From assembly GCF_022448905.1 (NCBI RefSeq), contig NZ_JAKVCW010000007.1, positions 164,653 to 228,652 on the forward strand: 64,000 nt of DNA. The letters run 5' to 3'. Every line of letters starts with the position of its first letter. Position 1 is the first letter of the stretch. Below the pieces are notes generated by a model. That model searched no databases, was not told where the DNA came from, and saw only the letters and a program-made list of their open reading frames with translations. The position numbers were made by a program, and so were the translations under genes. Of the stretch, positions 18,104 through 27,681 are shown in pieces. This DNA comes from Shimia sp. (lineage in GTDB: Bacteria; Pseudomonadota; Alphaproteobacteria; Rhodobacterales; Rhodobacteraceae).

Positions 18104-19051
18104 GTGGACACAGAACCCCTCTCCCCCGACGCCACTGGCTTTGCGCGCGCAGCATCGGTTTTGCAGGGGGGCGGATTGGTGTCTTTCCCGACGGAAACGG
18201 TATACGGGCTTGGCGCAGACGCGCGTCAGGACAAAGCTGTAGCGCGGATTTTTGAGGCCAAAAACCGCCCCACTTTCAATCCGTTGATTGTGCACGTGGC
18301 GGATGTGGCTGCGACAAAACGCTACGTGCATTGGAATGACATGGCAGACCGTCTGGCCGCCGCCTTCTGGCCCGGGCCGCTCACCCTTGTGCTGCCACTG
18401 CGAGATGATTCTGGATTGTCGCCACTTGTGACGGCCAACCTGCCAACCTTGGCGATCCGCGTGCCGGAACACCCGGTGGCGCAAGCTTTGCTGTCCACAT
18501 TTGACGGGCCAGTGGCCGCACCGTCCGCCAATCCATCGGGCAAAATCAGCCCCACCCGCGCGCAGCATGTGATCAATGGCCTATCCGGTCGGATCGAGGC
18601 TGTGGTGGACGGCGGCGACTGTGGGGTTGGCGTGGAAAGCACCATTCTGGGCCTGTTTGACGAGCCCACTTTGTTGCGCCCCGGTGGGTTGCCACAGGAA
18701 GCAATTGAAGCCGCTCTGGGACGTCCGGTTGTGATCCGCTCGGAAGCTGATCCGCTTATGGCACCGGGGCAAATGCTGTCTCACTACGCGCCTGGCGCGT
18801 CGGTGCGCCTGAACGCGGTCGAGATCGTGAACGGCGAGCGCCTGTTGGGGTTTGGCAAGGTTGATGGAGCGACTTTGAACCTCAGCGCAGCCGGCGATTT
18901 GACCGAAGCCGCCGCCAACCTATTCCACCACCTGCACGCGCTGGACGCCGATGGCGATGCGCCTATTGCGGTCTCGCCCATTCCGGACCATGGACTTGGG
19001 CGCGCAATCAATGACCGGCTGCGCCGCGCGGCTGCACCCCGGGATACATAA
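18104..19051 (+). CDS. L-threonylcarbamoyladenylate synthase (Sua5/YwlC type)
   Basis: 315 residues from a GTG at 18104 with AGGAG six bases upstream. The N-terminal YrdC domain has FPTETVYGLG and the KNRPTFNPLIVHV segment (KxR...SxxN of the ATP/tRNA-binding surface); the C-terminal Sua5 domain starts near the SPGMxxxHYxP-like stretch APGQMLSHYAPGA. The enzyme makes threonylcarbamoyl-AMP from threonine, bicarbonate and ATP for t6A37 of tRNAs. Divergent from the acyl-CoA dehydrogenase gene. Confidence 0.93.
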   Translation: MDTEPLSPDATGFARAASVLQGGGLVSFPTETVYGLGADARQDKAVARIFEAKNRPTFNPLIVHVADVAATKRYVHWNDMADRLAAAFWPGPLTLVLPLRDDSGLSPLVTANLPTLAIRVPEHPVAQALLSTFDGPVAAPSANPSGKISPTRAQHVINGLSGRIEAVVDGGDCGVGVESTILGLFDEPTLLRPGGLPQEAIEAALGRPVVIRSEADPLMAPGQMLSHYAPGASVRLNAVEIVNGERLLGFGKVDGATLNLSAAGDLTEAAANLFHHLHALDADGDAPIAVSPIPDHGLGRAINDRLRRAAAPRDT

Positions 19052-19065
19052 AATAGAAAAAGGAC

Positions 19066-19650
19066 TTACGCGTGTCCTGCCGCGGAGCTGAGCGTTAGCG
19101 GATCCACCCCAATGCTCTTAAGCGCCTCGGCCCATTTGTCCGAGTTCTTGGTGTCAAAGACAATCTGATCGGTGGCATCCGCAATCAGCCAACCATTGTC
19201 GCTGATCTCGTTTTCCAATTGCCCTGGCCCCCAGCCGCTGTAGCCCAGCAAGGTGAGCGCCTTATGCGGCCCCAAATCCTGCGCCATGTCGTCGAGAATG
19301 TCCTGTGTTGTGGTCAGGGCAAAGGTCGCGCCAACTTCGAGATTAGACAGGTCGGATTTGTATTCTGGCGAATGCAGCACAAAGCCACGCCCGGTTTCAA
19401 CTGGGCCGCCAAAATGCAGAGAAGAGGCCGACTCAGGGGATTTGGGTTTGATCGAGAGCTGCTCAAACAAATCCGAAAGCTTCACGCCATCAATCGCCTT
19501 GTTCACGATCAACCCCATGGCGCCATCTGACGAATGTGCACAGAGGAACACCACCGAATGGGCAAAACGCGGGTCACTCATGCCAGGCATGGCGATGAGC
19601 AGCTGTCCGGTTAAATCCATTTGTGTGTCAGTGTCTTGTGTCGTGTCCAA
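19066..19650 (-). CDS. YqgE/AlgH-family protein
   Basis: 194 residues. MDLTGQLLIAMPGMSDPRF and the GPVETGRGFVLH and GYSGWGPGQLENEI segments are the hallmarks of UPF0301 (YqgE/AlgH). Function is poorly defined; members have been linked to alginate regulation and often lie near ruvX. I favour the TTG start at 19650 because GAGG lies five bases upstream; the ATG at 19620 has no ribosome-binding site. Confidence 0.88.
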   Translation of the reverse strand: MDTTQDTDTQMDLTGQLLIAMPGMSDPRFAHSVVFLCAHSSDGAMGLIVNKAIDGVKLSDLFEQLSIKPKSPESASSLHFGGPVETGRGFVLHSPEYKSDLSNLEVGATFALTTTQDILDDMAQDLGPHKALTLLGYSGWGPGQLENEISDNGWLIADATDQIVFDTKNSDKWAEALKSIGVDPLTLSSAAGHA

Positions 19651-19801
19651 GGGGACCTCATACGTTGAATGTCGACGTCTTCTTTCAACATGTGTTTCCC
19701 AGAGAGTAGACGCAAGAGGTAAGCAAACTGTTTCAATCGCTCTCGGTTTTCTGATCGGATTGTGAGTTGGATTTTAACCCGGTTTGGCCCATGTGTGGGG
19801 C

Positions 19802-20620
19802 ATGAAGACACACTCCCTCCTCCCCTCGCTGGCGCTAGCCGCGCTGATCGCCCCTGCCCTTTTGCCTGCAAGTGCATCTGCGCAATCCTTTGATCAGGTG
19901 GTGCAGGCCGAGGTTTTGCCCGGCTGGCGCGACGCGGAGGGCAACCATATGGCGGCGGTGAAGATCACCCTGAACCCCGGCTGGAAGACCTATTGGCGCG
20001 CGCCGGGGGACGCGGGCATTCCACCGCAGATCACCTGGAGCGGATCGCGCAATATGGGCAGCGTGGCGCTGGAGTGGCCTACACCGGAAGTGTTTAACCA
20101 AAACGGCATGCGCTCGATTGGCTACAGTGATGAACTTGTGTTGCCGGTGCGGATTGCGCCGAAAGATGCAGGCAAGCCGGTGCGGTTGAAAGCCACGTTG
20201 GATATAGGTGTTTGCCGCGATATCTGTGTGCCGCAACGCCTAAAAGTGAAAGCAGAGCTGCCGCCCAGTGGCGCGCGCGATGCGGAGATTACAGCGGCGC
20301 TGGTGGATCAGCCGTTAACGGCACGCGAAGCCGGCGTCGGCAAAGTGACTTGCAAACTGTCGCCAACCTCAAACGGTGTGGCGCTAAAGGCGACCATTCA
20401 CATGCCCAGCGCTGGCGGTTCTGAAGTGGCGGTGGTGGAAACCGCCGATCCCCATGTCTGGGTGGCGGAAGGCACCACCAAACGCCAGGGCGGCGCATTG
20501 GTGACCGAAACCGAGATGATGCATGTGGACGCCAGTTCTTTCATGGTGAACCGCGCCGATCTGCGGTTCACCGTGCTGGGTGCCAACCATGCGGTGGATA
20601 TTATTGGCTGCTCAGGCTGA
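19802..20620 (+). CDS. Secreted protein with DsbD N-terminal-like domain
   Basis: 272 residues with a signal peptide (cleavage near ASA-QS, residue 27). The region WKTYWRAPGDAGIPPQITWS followed by two cysteines in GVCRDICVP is typical of the protein-disulfide reductase DsbD alpha domain as a stand-alone periplasmic protein. It likely exchanges a disulfide or takes electrons in the periplasm; no membrane or thioredoxin domain is fused. Its 3' end overlaps that of the convergent RND gene by nine bases. Confidence 0.85.
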   Translation: MKTHSLLPSLALAALIAPALLPASASAQSFDQVVQAEVLPGWRDAEGNHMAAVKITLNPGWKTYWRAPGDAGIPPQITWSGSRNMGSVALEWPTPEVFNQNGMRSIGYSDELVLPVRIAPKDAGKPVRLKATLDIGVCRDICVPQRLKVKAELPPSGARDAEITAALVDQPLTAREAGVGKVTCKLSPTSNGVALKATIHMPSAGGSEVAVVETADPHVWVAEGTTKRQGGALVTETEMMHVDASSFMVNRADLRFTVLGANHAVDIIGCSG

Positions 20621-23600
20621 TGCTGATTTGTTGCGTCCGCGCAGCATCATCCAGGCGACGCCGACCAAATAGCCTCCGAACGAAATTAACCATGCCCCGA
20701 CGAGGAACAGCAACAGCGCTGGGAAAGTGCTGTTGAAGGTTTCCGTGGGCAGGCCAGCTTGCGCCAGAAGCGGATGAATCTCACCGTTCAGCAACACCCA
20801 GCCGAAAGTTGCCACCAGCCATGCAGCGATAACTGTTGCACACAAGAGCACGCCAGCGCGTATGCCTTTGGCACGGGGGGCGCGGCGCAGGGCCTGCATC
20901 TGGCGGGTGACATCATACTGGATCGCCACCAAAGCCGGCACCACCAGAAGCACAAGCAACATGCCAAAACCCAACCCGTAGACCAGTGTGATCACGGTAG
21001 GTTTGAGAAACTGCGCCTGCGCGCTGCGTTCAAACAGCAGAGGAGCAAGGCCCAACACGGTGGTGGCCGTGGTTAGGAACACTGGGCGCAATCGGTCGGC
21101 GGCGCCGTCAATGATCGAAGGGATCACCCCGCGGTCTTTGGCGTAGTCGTCAATTGTGGTGATCAGCACGATGCTGTCGTTGATGATGATGCCGGTCATG
21201 CCCAGCAGGCCAACAACCGTGAACATCGACAGCGGCACGTTGTGCCACCAATGGCCATAGATCGTACCGACCAGACCAAAGGGAATGATCGCCATAACCA
21301 CCATAGGGCGGGTCCAGCTTGAGAACACCCAGGCCAGCACCAGATAGATGCCGGCAAGACAAAGGATCAGTCCTGAGCGGGCGTCATTGAGGAACTCGTC
21401 TTCCTGCTCCGCCAAGCCTGCGAGTCGCCATTCGACCTGCTTTTCGCTGGCAATGGTCGGTAGAATGTCGCTGCGCAGCTGTTCCAGGATGGCTTCGGCG
21501 CGGGCCGGGTCATCCTCAGAGATATCGCCGGTCACAGAGATCAGGCGCACGCCGTTTTCACGGCGCACGGTGGAGAAGCCGGTGCGACTTTGCACGGTCA
21601 CAACATCTGCGAGCGGCACGTAAGCCCCGTTTGGGGTGCGCATCAGGCTGCCTTCTAGGAAGTCTGCGGTGAGTTCCCCTTCGGGCAGCTCAATGCGGAT
21701 CGCGGCGCTGCGGGGGCCGTCGGGATAGGTGGCAGCTTCGATGCCGTTGAGGCGATGGCGCAAGACCTTACCTAGGGCGTCAATGGAAAAGCCCAGCGCG
21801 CGACCTTGCGGGGTCAGCTCTAGGATCAGCTCTTCTTTGTCGTAACTGAGGTTGTCCTCGACGGCGGAGACCTCACCAAACTCTTCCAGCGCGGTTTTTA
21901 AGGCTTCGCTGGCGGATTTGAGCGTTTCGCTGTCAGCGCCGGAGAACTGTACGTCCAGCGCATCACCGCCGGGACCGGAGCGCCAGCCTCGGAAGCTGAT
22001 GGTTTCCACCAAGGGGTGGCGCGCGACACGGTCTTGCAGCTCGCCGACGAAGGCAAAGCTGGAATAGGGGCGCAGGTCGGCATCGATGAGTTCAATGGCA
22101 ATGCTGCCCAGCAGATCAGGATCAAGGCTCTCTGAGCCGGGAATGGAGCGGCCGGAGTTACCGCCTATCTCCGCAATGACATAGTCCAGAGGGTTGGTAC
22201 CAAACCGCTCCTCGTAGTCTTTGCCCAATTCTTCTGTGGCCCGTTGCATCTCTTTCATCATCGCCAGGCTGTCGGCGCGAGAGGCGCTTGGCAGCATGGC
22301 GAAGTTACCGGTCACCGAGCCGCGTTCCGGCGCGTTGAAAAAGCGCCATTTTACGTCACCGCCTATGAACAGCGCCGCTTGCATGGCCAGAGCAACCACG
22401 GCCACCGCCATGACAGGATACCGTGCCCAGATCACAAAGCGCATGAAGGGGCGGAACAGAGTTTCGCGCACCCAGCGGAAGCCGCGGTTCACCACGCGGG
22501 AGGGCACATCGTACCAATGCTCTTTGGCGGAGTTTTTAATGGCATGTGCCATGTGGTGTGGCAGGATCAGGAAGCATTCGACCAGAGACGCCATCAGCAC
22601 CACAATCACTGTGAACGGGATGTCCGCAATCAGATCGCCAAAGCGACCGCCAATAAAGGTTAGGCCAAAGAAGGCAATCACGGTGGTGATGGTGGAGGAA
22701 AACACCGGCAGCGACATGCGTTTGGCGGCGTTTTCGGCCGCTACAAATGGTGTCTCATTGAGGCGGCGCGCGCGGGCGTCAGCGTGTTCTCCCACCACAA
22801 TTGCATCGTCGACCACAATACCGAGTGTGATGATCAGGCCAAACAGCGAGATCATATTGATCGTGAGCCCGGCCGCATACATCAGAGCTACGGCGGCAAA
22901 CATCGCCGTTGGAATACCAGCGGCCACCCAGAAGGCCGTGCGGGCATTCAGGAACAAGAACAACAGCACGATCACCAGAGCCAGCCCCATCAGACCGTTG
23001 TCAATCAACAGGTTCAAACGTCCGGTAATCGCCTCTGAGCGGGTGCGGATCAGCTCGATTTTCACGCCTTGCGGCAAGGTCGCCTGCATCTCGGCTGCAA
23101 CATCTTCAACCACCGCCTGCATCGCAATGGCATCCCCGGCCTCTGTCCGATCTACACGAACTGAAATTGCTGGATCTTCGCCAACAAAATAGGTGCGGTT
23201 GCGATCCACGCCCTCAACGCGCAGAGTGGCCACGTCGTCCACGGTCAGTTTGGTGCCATCGGAATTGGAGCGCAGCACAATGCCGGCGATCTCATCCGGG
23301 GCGCGTTTTTCCACCCCTGTGCGCACACGAGCAAAGGCCCCCGTTACGTCGCCAGCCGGGTCTGCGTTGACCTCTTGCGTCACGGCCTGCGCGATTTGCT
23401 CCATGGAGATGTCGTGGGTGATCAGATCCACAGAGGATACTTCGACAATGGTCTGCCGTTCAGCCAAGCCGCGAATGGTGGTGCGGGTGACACCCTCGGT
23501 ATAAAGCCGCGCGACAAATTCATCGGCAAATCGCGCGATCTGATCAATGTCCAATGGACCGGTGATGACCACATCGGTGACACGATCACGCCAAGCGCCG

Positions 23601-24010
23601 CGCCGGACCGTTGGGTCTTCAGCTTCAGTTGGCAAGGTGTTTACCGCGTCCACGGCAACTTGGACGTCATCGGTCGCGCGGGCCATATCCCAGCCGGGCT
23701 CAAAATCCAGCGTGATGCGGGCGCTGCCCTCGGTGGAGCGCGAGGCGGTGCTCTCCACACCTTCCACAGCAAGCAGGGCAGGCTCCATCACCTGTACAAT
23801 CGCCGCATCGACATCTTCGGCCCCTGCCCCCTCCCAGACAACCGAAACTGTCACGTTGTCAACAATCACATCCGGAAAGAACTGCGCCCGCATGCGTGGC
23901 ATAGCGGCGATTCCCGCCAATATCAGCACCACCAAAAGCAGGTTGGCGGCGGTGGCGTGGCGGGTGAAGTAGCTCAGAATGCCGCTGGCGCGGTCGCCGA
24001 TTTCCCGCAT
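20612..24010 (-). CDS. RND-family efflux permease (HAE1 type)
   Basis: 1132 residues, slightly longer than AcrB. Twelve transmembrane segments in two halves flank two large periplasmic loops; the first begins after RMRAQFFPDVIVDNVTVSV. The GIVVDDAIVVGEHADARAR stretch corresponds to the TM4 region with the proton-relay aspartates, and LLGMTGIIINDSIVLI to TM10. It exports drugs or metabolites from the periplasm with an adaptor (next gene) and an outer-membrane channel that is not in the window. Confidence 0.93.
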   Translation of the reverse strand: MREIGDRASGILSYFTRHATAANLLLVVLILAGIAAMPRMRAQFFPDVIVDNVTVSVVWEGAGAEDVDAAIVQVMEPALLAVEGVESTASRSTEGSARITLDFEPGWDMARATDDVQVAVDAVNTLPTEAEDPTVRRGAWRDRVTDVVITGPLDIDQIARFADEFVARLYTEGVTRTTIRGLAERQTIVEVSSVDLITHDISMEQIAQAVTQEVNADPAGDVTGAFARVRTGVEKRAPDEIAGIVLRSNSDGTKLTVDDVATLRVEGVDRNRTYFVGEDPAISVRVDRTEAGDAIAMQAVVEDVAAEMQATLPQGVKIELIRTRSEAITGRLNLLIDNGLMGLALVIVLLFLFLNARTAFWVAAGIPTAMFAAVALMYAAGLTINMISLFGLIITLGIVVDDAIVVGEHADARARRLNETPFVAAENAAKRMSLPVFSSTITTVIAFFGLTFIGGRFGDLIADIPFTVIVVLMASLVECFLILPHHMAHAIKNSAKEHWYDVPSRVVNRGFRWVRETLFRPFMRFVIWARYPVMAVAVVALAMQAALFIGGDVKWRFFNAPERGSVTGNFAMLPSASRADSLAMMKEMQRATEELGKDYEERFGTNPLDYVIAEIGGNSGRSIPGSESLDPDLLGSIAIELIDADLRPYSSFAFVGELQDRVARHPLVETISFRGWRSGPGGDALDVQFSGADSETLKSASEALKTALEEFGEVSAVEDNLSYDKEELILELTPQGRALGFSIDALGKVLRHRLNGIEAATYPDGPRSAAIRIELPEGELTADFLEGSLMRTPNGAYVPLADVVTVQSRTGFSTVRRENGVRLISVTGDISEDDPARAEAILEQLRSDILPTIASEKQVEWRLAGLAEQEDEFLNDARSGLILCLAGIYLVLAWVFSSWTRPMVVMAIIPFGLVGTIYGHWWHNVPLSMFTVVGLLGMTGIIINDSIVLITTIDDYAKDRGVIPSIIDGAADRLRPVFLTTATTVLGLAPLLFERSAQAQFLKPTVITLVYGLGFGMLLVLLVVPALVAIQYDVTRQMQALRRAPRAKGIRAGVLLCATVIAAWLVATFGWVLLNGEIHPLLAQAGLPTETFNSTFPALLLFLVGAWLISFGGYLVGVAWMMLRGRNKSASA

Positions 24011-24013
24011 GGC

Positions 24014-25468
24014 TTAGCCCCCCATCCGGCTGCGCAGGCGTTCCACCATACGCGCGGGCACTTCCGGTTGGCTGAGCGCCTGCAACATGCGTTTTTTGGC
24101 GTCTGACGGAATGCGCCCATTGGCCTCAATTGCGGCGACAAACTTGGCGCGCTCCTCCTCACTCAAGGCGACCATGGCTGGGGCGTCGGGGATTTTTTCC
24201 TCACCGGTCAGGGGCTTCACCGCGATGCCTTCACCCAAAAGCGGTGTGCGACGCGACACCACCTGTTGCCCTGCCAAACCACGTCCGCGCACCAACACGT
24301 CGTCGCCTTGCCGGCGCACAAGGCGGACTTTTTGGGTGGTCAAGCGGTTGCCTTCGCCCACAACCAGCACCTCATGGGCGGCGTTGATCGCGGTGGCAGG
24401 CAAACGCACAACGTCTTCCAACTCGGGTTCGCGTACGCGCACGGTGACAAAATCGCCGGGCTTCAGGCCGCGCGGGCCATCAAGGCGGGCATAAAGTACG
24501 CGCCCGGTTTGGCCTTCGCCCACGGCGGCGGCATCGCGGGTAATCACACCAGTTGCCGTCAGGTCTGCACCCAGTACATCCATAGCCACTTTGACTTCCG
24601 CGCGTTGCAGGTTGTTGGCGTCATCCAAAAGCCGTGCGTATTGCGTGGTGGACACACGGAAAGCCACTTCCAGAGCTTGTGCATCGATCAAAGTCGCAAG
24701 GCGTTCGTTCATAGAGACCAAACCGCCCTGCACGATGTTGACCTCCGACAGCGTGCCGGAGAAATCCGCGGTGATGATGGTGTCGTCGAGGTCTTTCTGC
24801 GCCTCGGCCAGCAGGATCTTGGTGCGGTCCAGGCGGGTTTTGGCCTGATCCACGCGGGCCTCAGCCTGTGCCAAAGCACGGCGGTTGGACAAGACAGACT
24901 GACGCGCGGCGGCTTGCGCCAGCTCAGCCACTTCGACAGCAGCCGCGGTGCCCACGCCACGCTCTTGTAGGTCGATCTGGCGATCAAAGGCTTTTTGGCG
25001 CAAACCCAACTGCGCCTCGGCGGATTTCAGTTCGTCCTGCGCCAAGATCAGCGTGCGGTCCGCGTCGCGCTGTTCCGCTTCTGCGTCCAGAAGGTCCGCA
25101 GCGATGCGGTCCAAGGCATAGCGGGCCTTGGTGGGGTCAATTTTGGCGAGCACTTCGCCCGCTGAGACATTGGCACCGTCCTCAAAATTCTCGGATAGGA
25201 AAATCACCGTGCCTGCGGCAGCGGCGCGGACTTCCAAAGAGCGGCGGCTTTGCACCTCACCAAAGGCGACCAATTCCGGTGTCTCTGCGCCGGGCTGTGC
25301 GGTTTTTACATTGACCGTAAAGACACGCTCGCGCGCAGGCGGACCTTTGCTGTCGCGGGCCATACGCTCTTCGACAGCGTTAAAAACAAGGCTGCCCGCA
25401 TAAAGGATCAAAGCCACTGTAGCGGAGAGCAAAAACAGCCCCGTCAGACTTTGCCGCAAAAATCTCAT
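24014..25468 (-). CDS. RND efflux periplasmic adaptor subunit (HlyD/AcrA type)
   Basis: 484 residues. One N-terminal membrane anchor (residues 7-28) is followed by the split biotinyl-lipoyl domain (EVRAAAAGTVIFLSENFEDG and TIITADFSGTLSEVNIVQGG) around a long alpha-helical hairpin (about residues 125-235), then beta-barrel and membrane-proximal domains. It connects the RND permease, encoded three bases downstream on the same strand, to an outer-membrane factor. Substrate unknown. Confidence 0.93.
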   Translation of the reverse strand: MRFLRQSLTGLFLLSATVALILYAGSLVFNAVEERMARDSKGPPARERVFTVNVKTAQPGAETPELVAFGEVQSRRSLEVRAAAAGTVIFLSENFEDGANVSAGEVLAKIDPTKARYALDRIAADLLDAEAEQRDADRTLILAQDELKSAEAQLGLRQKAFDRQIDLQERGVGTAAAVEVAELAQAAARQSVLSNRRALAQAEARVDQAKTRLDRTKILLAEAQKDLDDTIITADFSGTLSEVNIVQGGLVSMNERLATLIDAQALEVAFRVSTTQYARLLDDANNLQRAEVKVAMDVLGADLTATGVITRDAAAVGEGQTGRVLYARLDGPRGLKPGDFVTVRVREPELEDVVRLPATAINAAHEVLVVGEGNRLTTQKVRLVRRQGDDVLVRGRGLAGQQVVSRRTPLLGEGIAVKPLTGEEKIPDAPAMVALSEEERAKFVAAIEANGRIPSDAKKRMLQALSQPEVPARMVERLRSRMGG

Positions 25469-25606
25469 CTGCCTCGCCTCCCAGCGTCGGTGGTATGGTC
25501 CATGATGCGCTTGCCCGGGTCAAAAGCCAAGGCACGCATAGGTGATACGGACAGGTGCAAACGTTCCGTCACATTTTCTGTCAAAAAGTTTGGCGGAGGC
25601 CTGAAA

Positions 25607-26152
25607 TTACTTGGACCGCTTCAAGTGCTCGTCCAGCCGCGGCATGATTTCCACAAAGTTGCAGGGCATGTGGCGGTAGTCGAGCTGGTACTTCAGGATT
25701 TCGTCCCAAGCGTCTTTGCAGGCACCCGGGCTGCCGGGCAGCGCGAAGAGATAAGTGCCGTTGGACACGCCGCCGGTGGCGCGGGATTGCACAGCGGAGG
25801 TACCGATTTTCTGCATCGACACCATGGTAAAAACAGTGCCAAAGGCCTCGATTTCTTTTTCATAAACGTCGCGGTGCGCCTCCACAGTGACGTCACGCCC
25901 GGTGAGGCCGGTGCCGCCAGTGGAGATGATCACGTCGATGGCCTCATCCGCGCACCATGCGCGGAGTTGGTCGGCAATTTCGGCGCGTTCGTCTTTGATG
26001 ATTGTGCGGTCGGCCAGAACGTGCCCCGCCTCTTCCAGCCGAGCCACCAGTGTGTCGCCAGATCGGTCTTGGCTGAGGTCGCGGCTGTCACTCACTGTCA
26101 GGATGGCGATCTTCACGGGGATGAAGGTTTTGCTTTCGTCGATGCGGCCCAT
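25607..26152 (-). CDS. moaB: Molybdenum cofactor biosynthesis protein MoaB
   Basis: 181 residues. DSRDLSQDRSGDTL, STGGTGLTGRDVT and the GSPGACKDAWDEIL segment are the MPT-binding signature of the MoaB/MogA family; MoaB adenylylates molybdopterin before MoeA inserts molybdenum. It is separated from the fdhD-moeA operon and is the third gene of a UDG-phosphoesterase-moaB unit on the minus strand. Confidence 0.93.
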   Translation of the reverse strand: MGRIDESKTFIPVKIAILTVSDSRDLSQDRSGDTLVARLEEAGHVLADRTIIKDERAEIADQLRAWCADEAIDVIISTGGTGLTGRDVTVEAHRDVYEKEIEAFGTVFTMVSMQKIGTSAVQSRATGGVSNGTYLFALPGSPGACKDAWDEILKYQLDYRHMPCNFVEIMPRLDEHLKRSK

Positions 26153-26161
26153 GGCGGTCTC

Positions 26162-26767
26162 CTAGGCGGATGGCTCTATGTCAAACCACGTGCCGGTGGG
26201 TCCGAGGTTCACAACTTTGGACGGGCCAACCTGCGACGACTGGCCCCAACAATCGTGGATATGACCACATAGGACCAAGGGCGGCGCAATGCGCTCTATT
26301 GCCTCAAGCACTGCGGTGGAGCCAAGTGAGAGGCCGGTGGAGGTCACATCAACATGGCCCTTGGGTGGCGAGTGGCTGATCAGGATGTCGGCGGTTTCGC
26401 AGGCGGTGAGCATGTTGGCGGCGGTTTGCTCGTCGAGGTCGCAGGACCAGTCTTTGAAGGGCGTGACAGGCACGGCATAGCCGAGGCCAAAGATATTGAG
26501 GCCCTCGAAGGTATTCGCCTCACCGTGAAGGACCGTGGCGTTGCTGGGCGCAGCGGCGCGCAATTCGTCTTCGCTTTCGTTGTTGCCCGGCACCATGAGG
26601 ATCGGCGCGGTGATGCCCGCGATCAGGTCTAAGGCTCCGGGCAAATCTATGCGGTGGTTTGTAAAATCCCCTGCCGCAATCACCAGATCTGCGTCCTGGC
26701 TCATCTCAACAAGGCGACGGGCCGCAGGGGCAGCACGGTGCAGGTCGGAGAAGGCGAGAATCTTCAT
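26162..26767 (-). CDS. Calcineurin-like metallophosphoesterase
   Basis: 201 residues starting MKILAFSDLHRA. The metallophosphoesterase ligands can be followed: SDLH (residues 7-10), GDFTNHR, PGNNES (GNH/E variant with N in the usual place and no H), SHSPP and GHIHD. A two-metal phosphodiesterase or protein phosphatase; substrate unknown. The start overlaps the upstream UDG-family gene by four bases. Confidence 0.85.
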   Translation of the reverse strand: MKILAFSDLHRAAPAARRLVEMSQDADLVIAAGDFTNHRIDLPGALDLIAGITAPILMVPGNNESEDELRAAAPSNATVLHGEANTFEGLNIFGLGYAVPVTPFKDWSCDLDEQTAANMLTACETADILISHSPPKGHVDVTSTGLSLGSTAVLEAIERIAPPLVLCGHIHDCWGQSSQVGPSKVVNLGPTGTWFDIEPSA

Positions 26768-27555
26768 GGGGTCGCGTCCAGTTTGGCTTTCAGGCTCAAT
26801 AGGTCGGCCCATGCTTCACGTTTTAGAGCCGGACGGCGCAACAGCTCCGAGGGGCTCATCATCGGCAGCACCGGTTTGTCAAAGTATGTCTGCCACTCGC
26901 CACGGGCCCGGTTGATGCCACGCTTGCCGGTGGCGCACTCCAAGGCGGCGTTGCCCATCACCACAATATAGTCGGGCGCGACCAGTTGCACATGGCGCTC
27001 CACAAAGGGACGCATCATGGCCAAAACGGCTGGCGGCACTTCGCCCCCCCGTTGCGCCCGCCAGGGCACAACCGGCACGATGTAGACGGCGTCTTTGCTC
27101 AGCGGCACATCGCGGCCCATGTCCAGCGCGGCAAACATATTGTCAAACAAAGTGCCAGCGCGGCCCATGTAGGGTTTGCCTGCGCGATCCTCATCCCGAT
27201 CCGGCGCGTCCCCAAGCACCATAACGCGCGCGGCGGGATTGCCATCAGCAAAGACCATTTTGCGCGCGCCGCGTTTGAGGGTGCAATGTTCAAACTGCGC
27301 CAAGGCTTGTTCCAGCGCAGCAAGATCCCCTGCGGCTTTTGCGGCCTTTTCAGCCTCCGCCACCGGATCGATCGCGGGCTTACGAACCGGTGCGGCAGGC
27401 GCCTCCGGCATGGCCGCAGCGGCTTTTTTCTTGGGGTCTTCTTTGGGGACTTCGTAGCGGTCCAGAGGCGCGTCCAGAATGGCTTCGGTGGCGCCAAGTT
27501 CCACATGCCATTCCAGCAAGGCGCGCGCCGTATGATAGTCCAATGCCGATTCCAT
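26764..27555 (-). CDS. Uracil-DNA glycosylase family protein with atypical active-site motifs
   Basis: 263 residues. The C-terminal two thirds align with the family 4/5-like uracil-DNA glycosylases of alphaproteobacteria: KMVFADGNPAARVMVLGDAP, GKPYMGRAG, IVPVVPWR. Family members normally have GEAPG in motif 1 and an HP[AS]xLLR motif 2; here motif 1 is GDAPD and motif 2 is MSPSELLRRP, so the conserved His is Ser. Residues 60-110 are low-complexity, Ala/Lys/Pro rich. It may be weakened or retargeted in activity. First gene of the operon, divergent from pyrB. Confidence 0.8.
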   Translation of the reverse strand: MESALDYHTARALLEWHVELGATEAILDAPLDRYEVPKEDPKKKAAAAMPEAPAAPVRKPAIDPVAEAEKAAKAAGDLAALEQALAQFEHCTLKRGARKMVFADGNPAARVMVLGDAPDRDEDRAGKPYMGRAGTLFDNMFAALDMGRDVPLSKDAVYIVPVVPWRAQRGGEVPPAVLAMMRPFVERHVQLVAPDYIVVMGNAALECATGKRGINRARGEWQTYFDKPVLPMMSPSELLRRPALKREAWADLLSLKAKLDATP

Positions 27556-27681
27556 AGCCGCAGAGTAGACCGGCTGATCGACAGACAAAAGGGCGCATAG
27601 TCTTCGATCCCGACGACGGGTGCTTGCCCCGCCTTCTCCGCCTTCATATAAGCAGGCCAATCTCGGCAAAAGGAGCAGCAC

